The notes: generated from the sequence alone by a model not told the origin. Shown: positions 45,843 to 55,491, numbered from the stretch's first letter. The stretch: 64,000 nucleotides of DNA from JAGDZR01 sp049115695 (GCA_049115695.1 JAGDZR010000006.1:124001-188000); one strand, 5' to 3'. Numbers and translations: made by a program.

Positions 45843-46756
45843 AAAAGGTAAGTATCATTACTATCAATTTTAATCAGATAGTTCTAACAATTGACCTCTT
45901 GGAATCATTGTCTAAACAGACCTATTCAAACATAGAATTAATTGTAGTTGACAATGGCTACAAAAATGATGATTCAAAAATTCTGAAAAATTATTATCCA
46001 AATATAAAGTTGATCAGAAGTGAGCGTAATCTAGGATTTGCAGGCGCTAACAATATTGGCATCAAAAATGCCACTGGCGAACTGCTATTTTTCATTAATA
46101 ATGACACAATTGTTCCTCAAAATTCAATCGAAAAGCTTGTGCAAGCTATGTCGAAAAATTGCACTAGTGGTGTTATCTGTCCTTTGATTGTTTATCATAA
46201 TGCTCCCTCAAAATTACAATACGCCGGTTACACCAAAATAAATCCAATAACCGGAAGAAATAAGGCAATTGATTTTAAGAAAAAAATGATCATTCAGGAA
46301 AAAGTCACTTTAACACCTTACGCACATGGTGCAGCCATGATGGTCACAAAGGACATCATTGAAAAAGTGGGATTCATGCCTGAAAACTATTTTTTATATT
46401 ATGAAGAACTTGATTGGTCTAAACAGATCACGGGAGCAGGTTATAAAATTTATGTCTATCATGGATGCCACATTCTTCATAAAGAATCTATGACCATCGG
46501 TAAGGCATCACCTCTCAAAGTCTATTTTCAAACCAGAAACCGAATTCTATTCATGCGAAGAAATTGCAACCTGTTCCAATTGATAATCTTCATTACTTTT
46601 TTCGGATTGGCAACACTTCCAAAAACCATCATAAAATACCTGATTGGTTTTAAAATTGAACCCATAATGAGTTTTATTGGGGGTGTTTGGTGGAATATTA
46701 TAAATGACACAGGGTGTCATTCAATTGGCTTCAAATATGACCATATCAACCAGTAA
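45839..46756 (+). CDS. Glycosyltransferase family 2 (rhamnosyltransferase-like)
   Basis: The 305-residue enzyme has VSIITINFNQIVLTIDLLESL, ELIVVDNGYKND, ERNLGFAGANNIGIKNATGE (about 62-81) and FFINNDT, the typical WcaA/rhamnosyltransferase GT2 pattern, and EELDWSKQITGAGYKI near 200. It is the last gene of the first transcription unit, and a terminator follows 31 nt later. Confidence 0.9.
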   Translation: MKKVSIITINFNQIVLTIDLLESLSKQTYSNIELIVVDNGYKNDDSKILKNYYPNIKLIRSERNLGFAGANNIGIKNATGELLFFINNDTIVPQNSIEKLVQAMSKNCTSGVICPLIVYHNAPSKLQYAGYTKINPITGRNKAIDFKKKMIIQEKVTLTPYAHGAAMMVTKDIIEKVGFMPENYFLYYEELDWSKQITGAGYKIYVYHGCHILHKESMTIGKASPLKVYFQTRNRILFMRRNCNLFQLIIFITFFGLATLPKTIIKYLIGFKIEPIMSFIGGVWWNIINDTGCHSIGFKYDHINQ

Positions 46757-46786
46757 GAAAAATACTCTTTCCCCATTCTTACTCTT

Positions 46787-46816
46787 AGGCCAGTTTATTC
46801 TGGCCTTTCTTTTTAG
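46787..46816 (+). terminator. Rho-independent terminator
   Basis: AGGCCAG (46787-46793), loop TTTATT and CTGGCCT (46800-46806) form a GC-rich stem followed by TTCTTTTTAG. It ends unit 1 of the exopolysaccharide cluster directly before regulatory site 2. Confidence 0.88.
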
Positions 46817-46849
46817 CTAAAAATCGAAAACTTCATACCAAACATCTAA
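46817..46849 (+). promoter_or_regulatory. 21-bp-period direct repeat, site 2 (candidate LytTR operator)
   Basis: CTAAAAATCGAA (46817-46828) and CCAAACATCTAA (46838-46849) are 21 bp apart. TACATTTA (46879-46886), a -7 box with one mismatch, follows after exactly 29 bp. The next gene starts at 46909. The site begins right after a terminator, so it must drive a new transcript. Confidence 0.77.
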
Positions 46850-46908
46850 AAAGAACCTCTCAACCTGACCTTCAAATCTACATTTAACCTCAGGAAACGA
46901 AAGGAAAA

Positions 46909-47625
46909 ATGAAATACTTGTTATTCACCGTATTGATAACGCTTAACAGCATTGCTCATAGTCAATGGCTACCATCTACTGATTTCAAAAACGAAATTGG
47001 ACGAATCACAGCTATCCTCAACAATCAAGAATCTATTGATTCTTTAGTCGAAAGAGCATATCAGGCTTCAGGTTTATTAAAAGCGTTTGACCAAGAAATT
47101 GGAATTTATAAGGAGGAAATTGTGCAAAAAAGTAGAAACTGGGCAAACTCCTTCAGATTAGGGGTAAATATATTTTCTGCAAATACTTCATATTCACTTG
47201 ACAATGAATCAATAACAACCATTGGAGTTCTCCCTAACGTGGGGTTAAGTCTGGTCATAGATCCTGAAAAAGTCATCAATAGGAAAAGTTATATGAGACA
47301 AGCAAGTCACAAAAGGGATAGATCTATAAAACTGCAAGAGGATCATAAGCAAAGGATTAGGCTTGAAGTTCTTAATCACTATTATCAATATCTGAGCCTT
47401 CTTGAATGCCTGGTACTTCAAGAGCATACATTAAACACAAGAAAGCAACATCTGGATGTTCTCGAAGTAGAATTTCGCAATGGTTCCGCCACTTACGATG
47501 AATTGCTTGTAGTGCAAAATCAGTACAATTTGTGGGAAGAGCAAATTACAAAAAATCGAATAGCAACAACTCAAAAAAGACATGACATAGAAGTGATTCT
47601 TGGATTAAAAAGAAAAGCTCTATGA
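46909..47625 (+). CDS. Half-length TolC/OEP-like outer membrane protein
   Basis: The 238-residue protein has a signal peptide (about 1-18), a helix with IDSLVERAYQASGLLKAFDQEIGIYKEEI, beta strands (SFRLGVNIF, GVLPNVGLSLVI) and a long helix with EVLNHYYQYLSLLE and YDELLVVQNQYNLWEEQI. This is the outer membrane efflux protein pattern, but only one repeat instead of two (normally 400-500 residues). It overlaps the Wzc-like gene by 4 nt and may replace Wza as outer-membrane exit. Confidence 0.75.
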   Translation: MKYLLFTVLITLNSIAHSQWLPSTDFKNEIGRITAILNNQESIDSLVERAYQASGLLKAFDQEIGIYKEEIVQKSRNWANSFRLGVNIFSANTSYSLDNESITTIGVLPNVGLSLVIDPEKVINRKSYMRQASHKRDRSIKLQEDHKQRIRLEVLNHYYQYLSLLECLVLQEHTLNTRKQHLDVLEVEFRNGSATYDELLVVQNQYNLWEEQITKNRIATTQKRHDIEVILGLKRKAL

Positions 47626-49697
47626 GCTTATTTCAACTTGCAAGATTAATCTATAGAAATGGTCAATCCATCAGCATAGTAACCCTTACTTTAGTAATAT
47701 CCACAGTCATTTTTACGCATAACCAACCGAGAGAATATGCAGTCTCTTCTCTAATCTATACAGGTATTGCCTCTGGTTTCAATCTCGAATCCGGTTCATC
47801 AGATAAAATTGATTACCATGCGGTAAATAACGCATTTGACAACCTTATCTCAATCATCCAAAGTAGAGAAACTCAAAGAGAAGTATTAATTCAGTTATTA
47901 AGTCTTCATATTTCGCGTTTGGCGAATGGGGGGAACTCATTGGTTCCATTGGATCATCAAGAAAAGCTCAACTTACATCTCGGTAATCCCGCTCAGTACT
48001 ATCAATATTCAAAGGACTCTAGCTTTACCAACCTGCATCAATTGTATAAATCAGGTGATGATGGCATAACGTCACTCATTAACAGTGAAATAGGTCCATA
48101 TTCATTGTCTTCACTTAACTCCCTTGAAGTAAAACGTCATAAATCGAGCGATATGCTCATATTGTACTATCGATCTAATTCGCCTTTCACTTCCAAGGAG
48201 ACATTAGAAATTCTAATTGAAGTTTTCACTAAAAGATTCAAAGTAATAAAGGAATCTGAAACCGGTGATGTAGTCGCATATTTTGAAGCGCAATTAGCAA
48301 TTGCGAAAGATAAGCTAAACAAGGCTGAAGATAAGCTAACTCTATTTAGGTCTGGAAAAAGAGTAATTAACTATAGTGAACAGACAAAAGCAATTGCAAT
48401 TAAAAAGCAAAATGCGCTAGACGAGTATTCCAAAAGAAAAATGAATCTACAAGCAACCAAAATTGCCGTAGAAAAAATTGAAGAGCGATTGGAAATTCGC
48501 GAAACCCTCTTGGCGAAAAATGTGGAGCTAATTGATAAAAAAAACAAGCTCACATTTTTGACACAGAAATTAGCTCATTTGCAGCACGACCCAAATTCAA
48601 ATAACGGTGCTGCGTTTATTAGCAGTCAAATTGATACTTTAAAAATAGAGATTCAGAAAGATCTGGAACTTGTGTTTAACTATTCAAACACCAAAGAAGG
48701 TTTACCTAGTAAACAGTTGCTAAATCAATGGCTTGAAAATATCATAAGTCTGAATCGAGAAAAAGCTAATGTCTCCTATTACAAAGAAAGGCTTGATGAA
48801 TTAGATCGGCTATATGACAAGTTTGCGCCCTTGGGTTCGACATTAGCAAGGTTGGAACGCGAAATCGATGTATGTGAGCGTGAATATCTTGAAATATTAA
48901 ACGGATTAAATATGAGTAAACTCAGGCAACAAAACCTTCAAATGGCCAATAAAATCGAAGTAGTTGATTGGCCCCAAACACCAATTCAGCCTATAAAATC
49001 CAAACGGTCCTTACTAGTAGTCATTGCTTTTCTAACAGGGATTTTCGGTATGATATCCATATACGTTACTCTCGAACTACTTGACACTTCACTTAAAAAC
49101 CCATCTAAAGCCGAGTCAATCACCGGATTGACAATTGCGGGCGCCTTCCCAAAAGTCAATACAAATATGCTCAAGAGTTACCCTGATATAGCTAATATGT
49201 TGACCAACCATCTAGTCGATAAAATCGGACTTGCCAAAAAACCTCAACTTATCCTAGTGGTAAGTACGTTTAAAAATGAAGGTAAGAGTTTCGTAGCAAC
49301 CAAAATAGCGGAAACAGTTGAGCGACTCGGATATAATTATCAATATATTCAAATGCTTACCTCAAATCAGCTAAGTAATGATTGGTCACCAGTCGACTAC
49401 AATATTATCGAAGTGCCTGCTTTGGCTGGAAACATTATTAATGAGCAGCTTTTTAAAACAGCAGATCAAATAGTTTATGTCGTACGAGCCGATCGTACAT
49501 GGACTTTAACTCAGGCCAGGTTGAAACAAAGAATAGAGTCTATAACATTAGCTAAACAGCATATGGTTCTTAACGGAGTTAAAACATATTATTTAGAAGA
49601 ACTACTCGGAGATATAAAAGCTAAAAGATCTCCTCTAATAAAAAAAATACGTCATTTGATGAAATTCGAATTCAACAATTCTTTTAATCTTTTTTAG
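47622..49697 (+). CDS. Wzc-like polysaccharide co-polymerase with degenerate kinase domain
   Basis: The 691-residue protein has membrane helices at about 17-33 and 462-484, a long periplasmic coiled coil (220-440), and a cytoplasmic domain where Walker A survives (STFKNEGKSF, 548-557). Walker A' is absent (YQYIQMLTS instead of LxDxR) and Walker B lost its Asp (YNIIEVPAL). The C-terminus has no tyrosine cluster. It probably works as a chain-length/export scaffold without kinase activity. Confidence 0.87.
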   Translation: MSLFQLARLIYRNGQSISIVTLTLVISTVIFTHNQPREYAVSSLIYTGIASGFNLESGSSDKIDYHAVNNAFDNLISIIQSRETQREVLIQLLSLHISRLANGGNSLVPLDHQEKLNLHLGNPAQYYQYSKDSSFTNLHQLYKSGDDGITSLINSEIGPYSLSSLNSLEVKRHKSSDMLILYYRSNSPFTSKETLEILIEVFTKRFKVIKESETGDVVAYFEAQLAIAKDKLNKAEDKLTLFRSGKRVINYSEQTKAIAIKKQNALDEYSKRKMNLQATKIAVEKIEERLEIRETLLAKNVELIDKKNKLTFLTQKLAHLQHDPNSNNGAAFISSQIDTLKIEIQKDLELVFNYSNTKEGLPSKQLLNQWLENIISLNREKANVSYYKERLDELDRLYDKFAPLGSTLARLEREIDVCEREYLEILNGLNMSKLRQQNLQMANKIEVVDWPQTPIQPIKSKRSLLVVIAFLTGIFGMISIYVTLELLDTSLKNPSKAESITGLTIAGAFPKVNTNMLKSYPDIANMLTNHLVDKIGLAKKPQLILVVSTFKNEGKSFVATKIAETVERLGYNYQYIQMLTSNQLSNDWSPVDYNIIEVPALAGNIINEQLFKTADQIVYVVRADRTWTLTQARLKQRIESITLAKQHMVLNGVKTYYLEELLGDIKAKRSPLIKKIRHLMKFEFNNSFNLF

Positions 49698-49699
49698 CA

Positions 49700-50863
49700 A
49701 TGACCAATAAGGAAAATATTGTGTGTATTTCCATGACCACCTGGGAAGGGGACTACATGAAGACAATTGTACACATGATGGGTAGATTGGCAAAAACAAA
49801 CCAAGTGCTATTCGTAGATTACGGGTTTACCTGGAAAGACCTAATCTATACTATTTTGGGAAAGACCAAAGCACCTATAGCAAGAATGTTAGGTTTTGAG
49901 CCTAGGCTTAGGACAGTATTGTACAAGGATAATGAAGTAAATCATCTTACACTTCCCGCCTTATTACCCATCAACTGGATAAAAAACGCTGGTCTGCATG
50001 ATTATTTGTTGAGACTACAGATGAAGTGGATTTCGCGATATATCAACAAGGCTACCAATCAATTGAGTATGCATGAATACGTTCTTATAAATGCGTTTAA
50101 CCCAATCTATGGTGTTGGGCTCAATGGTCTTTTAATTGAGAAAAGATGCATTTATTATTGTTATGACGAAATTAGTGAAGCCAAATGGGGGCGTAACCAT
50201 GGGGGCAGATTGGAGCACCAATTTTTGCAAATTGTCGATCAGATTGTCGTTACATCATCCGAATTAAGAAGAACCAAAAGCTTTTTACATTCAAATGTTA
50301 CGCTCATTGAAAATGGTGTTGATTTTAATTTTTTCCACTCTTCATACCCAAGACTCAAAATCAACAAACGAGGAGTGATAGGATACCTTGGATCACTAGA
50401 CGATAGAATAGATTTTGAATTATTGGAGGAGTTATGCGGCACCATGACAAATTTTGATTTCTTGTTCGTCGGGCGTATTCAGAGCACAAAATCGCATCGA
50501 CTCGAGCGATATCACAATACGAAATTACTTGGATCTGTAGAGATCGAATCTATTCCTAAATGGCTTGGACAAATGGATTATGGTATTATTCCATTCCTTT
50601 GCAACACTTTCAACCGTAATATTTATCCTTTAAAAATCAATGAGTATTTCGCTGCAGGGCTACCTGTAATTAGTACGCCGTTTTCCAACTTGGCATCATT
50701 TGGAAACCTGGTTACTGTGGCAGATAAAGCAAGTGAATTTGAGCAGGCGATCATGGCAAACATTAAGTATCAAAATAAGATTGAAAGAAATCGCATAGCA
50801 TTCGCAAGACAGAATGATTGGTCGGATCGAATAAATAAGTTCAATCAACTGCTAAATGATTAA
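49700..50863 (+). CDS. Glycosyltransferase (GT-B, family 4/1 type)
   Basis: The 387-residue protein has a GT-B C-terminal half with GVIGYLGSLDDRIDFELLEEL (about 223-243), FLFVGRIQSTKS, and YPLKINEYFAAGLPVIST (about 312-329). The N-terminal half (WEGDYMKTIVHMMGRLAKTNQVLFVDY) resembles TuaH/WsaF-like enzymes. It starts 3 nt after the Wzc-like gene and overlaps the flippase gene by 8 nt. Confidence 0.85.
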   Translation: MTNKENIVCISMTTWEGDYMKTIVHMMGRLAKTNQVLFVDYGFTWKDLIYTILGKTKAPIARMLGFEPRLRTVLYKDNEVNHLTLPALLPINWIKNAGLHDYLLRLQMKWISRYINKATNQLSMHEYVLINAFNPIYGVGLNGLLIEKRCIYYCYDEISEAKWGRNHGGRLEHQFLQIVDQIVVTSSELRRTKSFLHSNVTLIENGVDFNFFHSSYPRLKINKRGVIGYLGSLDDRIDFELLEELCGTMTNFDFLFVGRIQSTKSHRLERYHNTKLLGSVEIESIPKWLGQMDYGIIPFLCNTFNRNIYPLKINEYFAAGLPVISTPFSNLASFGNLVTVADKASEFEQAIMANIKYQNKIERNRIAFARQNDWSDRINKFNQLLND

Positions 50864-52136
50864 GTTTCAAAAGTATTTTCATCAACTACTCAATTACATT
50901 CATCTATTGTTGATGAAGGACAATTTCAGATCCTTATTAGGTAATCTAGTTGCATCGACTTTAGGTATCATATCATTTGTACTTGTTGCAAAAAAAACAG
51001 AAGTGGCGGTTTTTGGAGCCTTTGCACTGTTCATGAGCGTTGCTGGTATTTTTGACCTTTTAAAAACAGGACTGATTCGTCAAGGGTTAGTGCGTGAAAT
51101 ATCGACCACCAGCTCGCAGGAAACGCATAAAAAAGTATTTAAGAATAGTCTTCTTTTAAACCATTTGATATTGATGATTTTTGTATTGCCACTACCCTTT
51201 GGATGGGCATATGAGGGTAGTAACAATGCTATCCTGGTTCTTAGGTGGTATCCGCTTTTAGCGGCTTCACAATCCATGCATCATATCGGCAGTTGGATAT
51301 CTCATGCTAAACAAGATTTCTTTCGAATGAATCTCTTCCGGATAGTGGCAAATTCGATAATAACTTTATGTCTACTCATAACAGACTCACTTGCCTTTGA
51401 AAATCTTATGGCAATAATAATTTCCGGGAATTTAATTGCCTCTCTCCTTGCTATTTCAACGATGAAAGAATTACGCCATACTCCCACATATTTTCCTATT
51501 CTATCCAATCACCTGCTTCAATTTGGTAAAAAAAATGTGCTTACACTTTTGGGTGGCAATCTCTTAAAAAACACAGATATCATTATACTTGGACTTTATT
51601 TTTCTAACCATGAAGTGGCGCAGTTCGCAGTACCATTGAAGCTATTAGAAATGGTAGACATCCCGTTACGCTCGTTTGTTTCAACTGCCTATCCTAAACT
51701 ATCAAGGTCATTTACAAATGGTTCAATTACAGATTATAAATTAATAATATCGGACTGTTTTAAAAAAAGTTACTTGATTGCATTACCTATAGCCGTTGCA
51801 TGCATGATTGCACCTAATTTGATTTTCACAGCGGTTAGTGGCAAGCTGATAACTACTGACAGTATTTTTATCATGCGACTCATATCAATAGCCATGATCC
51901 TTCAGCCACTGGATAAACTCATTGGAGTTTCACTTGATGCGCAAAATAAACCAGGCAAGAATGCCTATAAAGTATGGATCATGGTAGGAATAAACATCAT
52001 TGGAGATCTGATTGTTGTCTTTTATGCGCTACCATACTCATACATGGTCATCGTTACAATCATTAATCAACTAGGTGGGTTGTACTTTATATGGAAATCC
52101 AACCCAATTCCAAAAACAATGGAATTAGCTAGCTGA
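50856..52136 (+). CDS. Oligosaccharide flippase family protein (Wzx-like)
   Basis: The 426-residue protein has 12-14 membrane helices with MOP-superfamily features (NLVASTLGIISFVLVAKKTEVAVFGAFALFM near the N-terminus; KNTDIIILGLYFSNHEVAQFAVPLKLLE in the middle). It would flip lipid-linked repeat units to the periplasm. Its stop codon lies inside the first half of regulatory site 3. Confidence 0.9.
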   Translation: MIKFQKYFHQLLNYIHLLLMKDNFRSLLGNLVASTLGIISFVLVAKKTEVAVFGAFALFMSVAGIFDLLKTGLIRQGLVREISTTSSQETHKKVFKNSLLLNHLILMIFVLPLPFGWAYEGSNNAILVLRWYPLLAASQSMHHIGSWISHAKQDFFRMNLFRIVANSIITLCLLITDSLAFENLMAIIISGNLIASLLAISTMKELRHTPTYFPILSNHLLQFGKKNVLTLLGGNLLKNTDIIILGLYFSNHEVAQFAVPLKLLEMVDIPLRSFVSTAYPKLSRSFTNGSITDYKLIISDCFKKSYLIALPIAVACMIAPNLIFTAVSGKLITTDSIFIMRLISIAMILQPLDKLIGVSLDAQNKPGKNAYKVWIMVGINIIGDLIVVFYALPYSYMVIVTIINQLGGLYFIWKSNPIPKTMELAS

Positions 52137-52165
52137 CAATCGAAGCATCAATACCAAAAATCGAA
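52133..52165 (+). promoter_or_regulatory. 21-bp-period direct repeat, site 3 (candidate LytTR operator)
   Basis: CTGACAATCGAA (52133-52144, overlapping the flippase TGA) and CCAAAAATCGAA (52154-52165) are 21 bp apart. TAATTTCA (52195-52202) follows after exactly 29 bp and ends 4 nt before the ATG at 52207, suggesting a leaderless transcript. Confidence 0.75.
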
Positions 52166-52206
52166 AGTTGTAATGAGCCTCCAACAACTATCAATAATTT
52201 CAGCTT

Positions 52207-53142
52207 ATGGAAATGAACAGACCGAACTTTATGGTCATTGGTGCAGGTAAATCTGGCACTACGACACTCTATCACTGGCTGCAGGAGCATCCTGAAGTTT
52301 TTTTAACTCCAATAAAAGAAACCAATTACTTCGCATTAAAAAATACAACATGGCCAATTGGACCTGATCCGGATCAAATGCACAACTTCCCTGATGCAAT
52401 TACTCAGGAAAAAGACTACATAAGTCAATATGAAAATAGATCCTCCAAACACAAAGCTGCTGGGGAAGTTTGTCCGATGTATTTGTATCATCCCAAAGCA
52501 GCTAAAAACATAAAGGCATTTAATCCAGCTACTAAGTTAATTGTAATTCTGAGGCAACCGGCAGAAAGACTTTATTCCCGACACATGCATTTGACTCGCG
52601 AAAATCGAGCATTATCATTTGGAAATATTTTTGACAAAGAATCTCTTTGGTGGAAAAGGAACGACCTCATAAAAGAAGGGTTCTATTATAAACATCTTAA
52701 ATTCTATTTTAAGGTTTTTAGAGCCGATCAAATCTTAGTACTGCTTTATGAGGATCTCGTCAACGATAATGTGGCTTTGATAAAATCAGTATATACACAT
52801 ATCGGTGTGAATCCTGATTTCCAACCAACTCTTGACAATATTTTCAACAAATCTGGAAAGGTCAATAACCAACTCATTGATCGTTTTATTGGTCAAAACA
52901 GTATTGCAAAGAAATATCTGAAAGCAATTCTCCCCTTTGTTTTTGAAAAAATCAGAAGTAATCATAGCGCTAGACAACTGATTACAAACTTGAGAAATAG
53001 AAACCTCCATAAAATTCCTCCACAGAAAGGTTTATTAGAAAATATAACGAATTCTGTCTACTCAAAAGACATAACTCAACTTCAAAAATTGATCCAACGA
53101 GATCTCTCACATTGGTTTAACCTAACCCCAACAATCAAATGA
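52207..53142 (+). CDS. Sulfotransferase family protein
   Basis: The 311-residue protein has the 5'-phosphosulfate loop VIGAGKSGTTTLYHWLQEHP (about 10-29), followed by KETNYFAL, and the 3' motif KLIVILRQPAERLYSRHMH (about 112-130). It matches the heparan-sulfate-sulfotransferase-like bacterial group. As first gene of unit 3 it argues that the exopolysaccharide is sulfated. It overlaps the next GT2 by 4 nt. Confidence 0.9.
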   Translation: MEMNRPNFMVIGAGKSGTTTLYHWLQEHPEVFLTPIKETNYFALKNTTWPIGPDPDQMHNFPDAITQEKDYISQYENRSSKHKAAGEVCPMYLYHPKAAKNIKAFNPATKLIVILRQPAERLYSRHMHLTRENRALSFGNIFDKESLWWKRNDLIKEGFYYKHLKFYFKVFRADQILVLLYEDLVNDNVALIKSVYTHIGVNPDFQPTLDNIFNKSGKVNNQLIDRFIGQNSIAKKYLKAILPFVFEKIRSNHSARQLITNLRNRNLHKIPPQKGLLENITNSVYSKDITQLQKLIQRDLSHWFNLTPTIK

Positions 53143-54290
53143 ACATTTTAGTACTCCTACTACTTATATACCTCTATATAAATGTCTGTTATATCTTCTT
53201 TTTCTCAATTGCTTCCCTATGGAAAAAAGAAGAATCAATAGTCGAAGACCCAGTAAAAATACATCGAATAGCCGTATTGATCCCCGCTTATAAAGAAGAC
53301 GGTGTTATCGTCAACTCAGTCAGGAAGGCTATGGATCAGGACTATTTCGAAGAGAAATACCGTGTATTCGTCTTAGCAGATCAGCTGAAAGAAACTACAC
53401 ATTCTGAATTGGCAAAGATGCCAATCACTTTGGTTAAAGTGGATCTTCAAAAGAGCAGTAAATCAAGATCACTGAATTTGGCAATTCCCATGCTAGAAAA
53501 CTTCGAAATTGCTGTAATTCTGGATGCAGACAATATAATGCAACGTAATTTCTTAACTATAATTAACCGACATTATGCTGCGGGTAATAAAGTAATTCAA
53601 GGAAAAAGAATTGCTAAAAATGAAAATACAAGAACAGCCTTTCTTGATGGATTGAGTGAAGAAATAAACAATAGACTTTTTAGAAAAGCACATAGAAATG
53701 TCGGATTACCCAGTGCATTAATTGGTTCTGGAATGGCCTTTGATGTTGAAATTTTGGCCAAATATCTGAAAGGCATTGATGTGTTGGGTGGTTTCGATAA
53801 ATTACTCGAACTCTTACTTTTGAGAGACCGAGTTGATATCTCCTACGCCGATCAAGCGCTCGTACTCGATGAGAAAGTTTCTAACAAGGCGAGCTTCACA
53901 TTGCAACGAACAAGATGGATAGCTGCCCAGTGGAAGTTTGGATGGAACTATATCCCAAATGCTTTATACCATTTGTTCAAATCTGGTAATATTGGATACT
54001 TCGATAAAGTAGCTCAATTTCTTCTCTTACCACGACTTTTGTTGATTGGAGTTGTTTTTCTGGCCACCACTGGAAGCCTATTCATTGCAGAAATTTCTTC
54101 TCTTCCCTACTTGGTTCTCATGTCAACGCTTGTTGTTTCATTTTCATTGGTAATCCCCAAAACTCACCGTGCCAGATTACCTAATGCCTTATGGCAGTTA
54201 CCTACTCTTTTTTGGCAAATGATTATTGCATGTTTCAGCTATCATAAGGCATCAAAATCATTTCTTCATACACAACACGACGTAAACTAA
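53139..54290 (+). CDS. Membrane glycosyltransferase family 2 with QxxRW motif
   Basis: The 383-residue protein has an N-terminal helix (about 2-25), VLIPAYKEDGVIVNSV (about 46-61), VILDADNIM (DxD, about 126-134), and QRTRW (about 249-253), the processive GT2 motif of cellulose-synthase-like enzymes, then three or four C-terminal helices. It lacks a PilZ domain. It is coupled to the sulfotransferase gene. Confidence 0.88.
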   Translation: MNILVLLLLIYLYINVCYIFFFSIASLWKKEESIVEDPVKIHRIAVLIPAYKEDGVIVNSVRKAMDQDYFEEKYRVFVLADQLKETTHSELAKMPITLVKVDLQKSSKSRSLNLAIPMLENFEIAVILDADNIMQRNFLTIINRHYAAGNKVIQGKRIAKNENTRTAFLDGLSEEINNRLFRKAHRNVGLPSALIGSGMAFDVEILAKYLKGIDVLGGFDKLLELLLLRDRVDISYADQALVLDEKVSNKASFTLQRTRWIAAQWKFGWNYIPNALYHLFKSGNIGYFDKVAQFLLLPRLLLIGVVFLATTGSLFIAEISSLPYLVLMSTLVVSFSLVIPKTHRARLPNALWQLPTLFWQMIIACFSYHKASKSFLHTQHDVN

Positions 54291-54295
54291 TCATC

Positions 54296-55465
54296 ATGCG
54301 TATAGGAATAGAAGCACAAAGAATATTCAGAAGAAAAAAGCATGGAATGGATATTTATGCTCTTGAACTCATTAAGGCACTTCAGGAAATAGATCGACAA
54401 AATGAGTACTATATTTTCGTGAAAAAAGGTCCTGATATATGCTTAGCTGAAACAGGGAATTTCAAGATAATTTTAGTGCCTGGATTTACTTATGTAGATT
54501 GGGAGCAAATACAATTGCCGATTGCCGCTGCAAAATTCCAATTAGATTTCCTTCATTGCACAAGTAATACTGCTCCAATACTGACTAAAATCCCAACGTT
54601 GATAACCTTGCACGATATCATTTATTTGCAACAAGGGTTTCAAGGAGGTTCGCCATATCAAAAACTTGGTCACATTTATAGAAAATGGGTGGTCCCCAAA
54701 GTCTTTGCGAAAGCAAAAATCATTTTGACGGTGTCAGAATATGAAGCCAAATTCATTCGAAAGCATTTCAAAAGTCAAAAAAGGATTGTATCTATTTACA
54801 ATGGCATTAACGCCAAGTTTAGACCCATAACATGTTCCAATTCTTTATCATCAATTGATTTACCCGATGACTATATTTTATTTCTAGGAAATACGGCTCC
54901 CAAAAAAAACCTATCGCGGGTACTGGCAGCTTATTCGAAATATCAAGAATTAAGCAAATCACCACTCCCACTTGTGATCCTGGATATGGACAGAGCTTAC
55001 ATTTTACACCTCCTAATCAAAATGGGATTACCTCTAACCATTATGAATCAGATATACCTGCCAGGATATGTCCCTCATGACTTGCTCCCACTCCTCTATT
55101 CCAATGCAAGTCTATTTCTGTATCCTTCACTTAGGGAAAGTTTTGGCATTCCAATAATAGAGAGTATGGCTTGCGGTACGCCGGTCATTACTGCTTCAAA
55201 CTCCTCAATGCCTGAAATAGGTAAATGGGCGGCCGAATATGTAGATCCATATAATATCGATCATATGGCCAAATCTATCTTAACAATTTCTACCAACAAT
55301 AAATTGCGACACAGAATGATAAACTTGGGCAAAATAAGGGCCCAACAATTCAATTGGTCAATTACATCCCAAAATACATTGAATTGTTATTATGAAACAT
55401 TTTCCAGAATTTATTCTCCAAAAATCGAAGTAAGAGCCCCAACAATCGAATCTGTTCACTGCTGA
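54296..55465 (+). CDS. Glycosyltransferase family 4 (mannosyltransferase-like)
   Basis: The 389-residue GT-B enzyme has the N-terminal IGIEAQRIFRRKKHGMDIYALEL (mannosyltransferase B-like), YILFLGNTAPKKNLSRVLAAY (about 199-219) and YPSLRESFGIPIIESMACGTPVI (about 280-302, E-x7-E). The last codons contain both halves of regulatory site 4, so the C-terminal SPKIEV and APTIES segments are partly shaped by an operator. Confidence 0.9.
   Translation: MRIGIEAQRIFRRKKHGMDIYALELIKALQEIDRQNEYYIFVKKGPDICLAETGNFKIILVPGFTYVDWEQIQLPIAAAKFQLDFLHCTSNTAPILTKIPTLITLHDIIYLQQGFQGGSPYQKLGHIYRKWVVPKVFAKAKIILTVSEYEAKFIRKHFKSQKRIVSIYNGINAKFRPITCSNSLSSIDLPDDYILFLGNTAPKKNLSRVLAAYSKYQELSKSPLPLVILDMDRAYILHLLIKMGLPLTIMNQIYLPGYVPHDLLPLLYSNASLFLYPSLRESFGIPIIESMACGTPVITASNSSMPEIGKWAAEYVDPYNIDHMAKSILTISTNNKLRHRMINLGKIRAQQFNWSITSQNTLNCYYETFSRIYSPKIEVRAPTIESVHC
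55418..55450 (+). promoter_or_regulatory. 21-bp-period direct repeat, site 4, inside a coding end
   Basis: CCAAAAATCGAA (55418-55429) and CCAACAATCGAA (55439-55450) are 21 bp apart and lie in the last 16 codons of the GT4 gene, 41 bp before the acyltransferase ATG at 55492. The sequence 29 bp downstream (CATCTTGA, 55480-55487) matches the -7 box only weakly. Confidence 0.68.
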
Positions 55466-55491
55466 TAATTCCAATTGTTCATCTTGAACAA

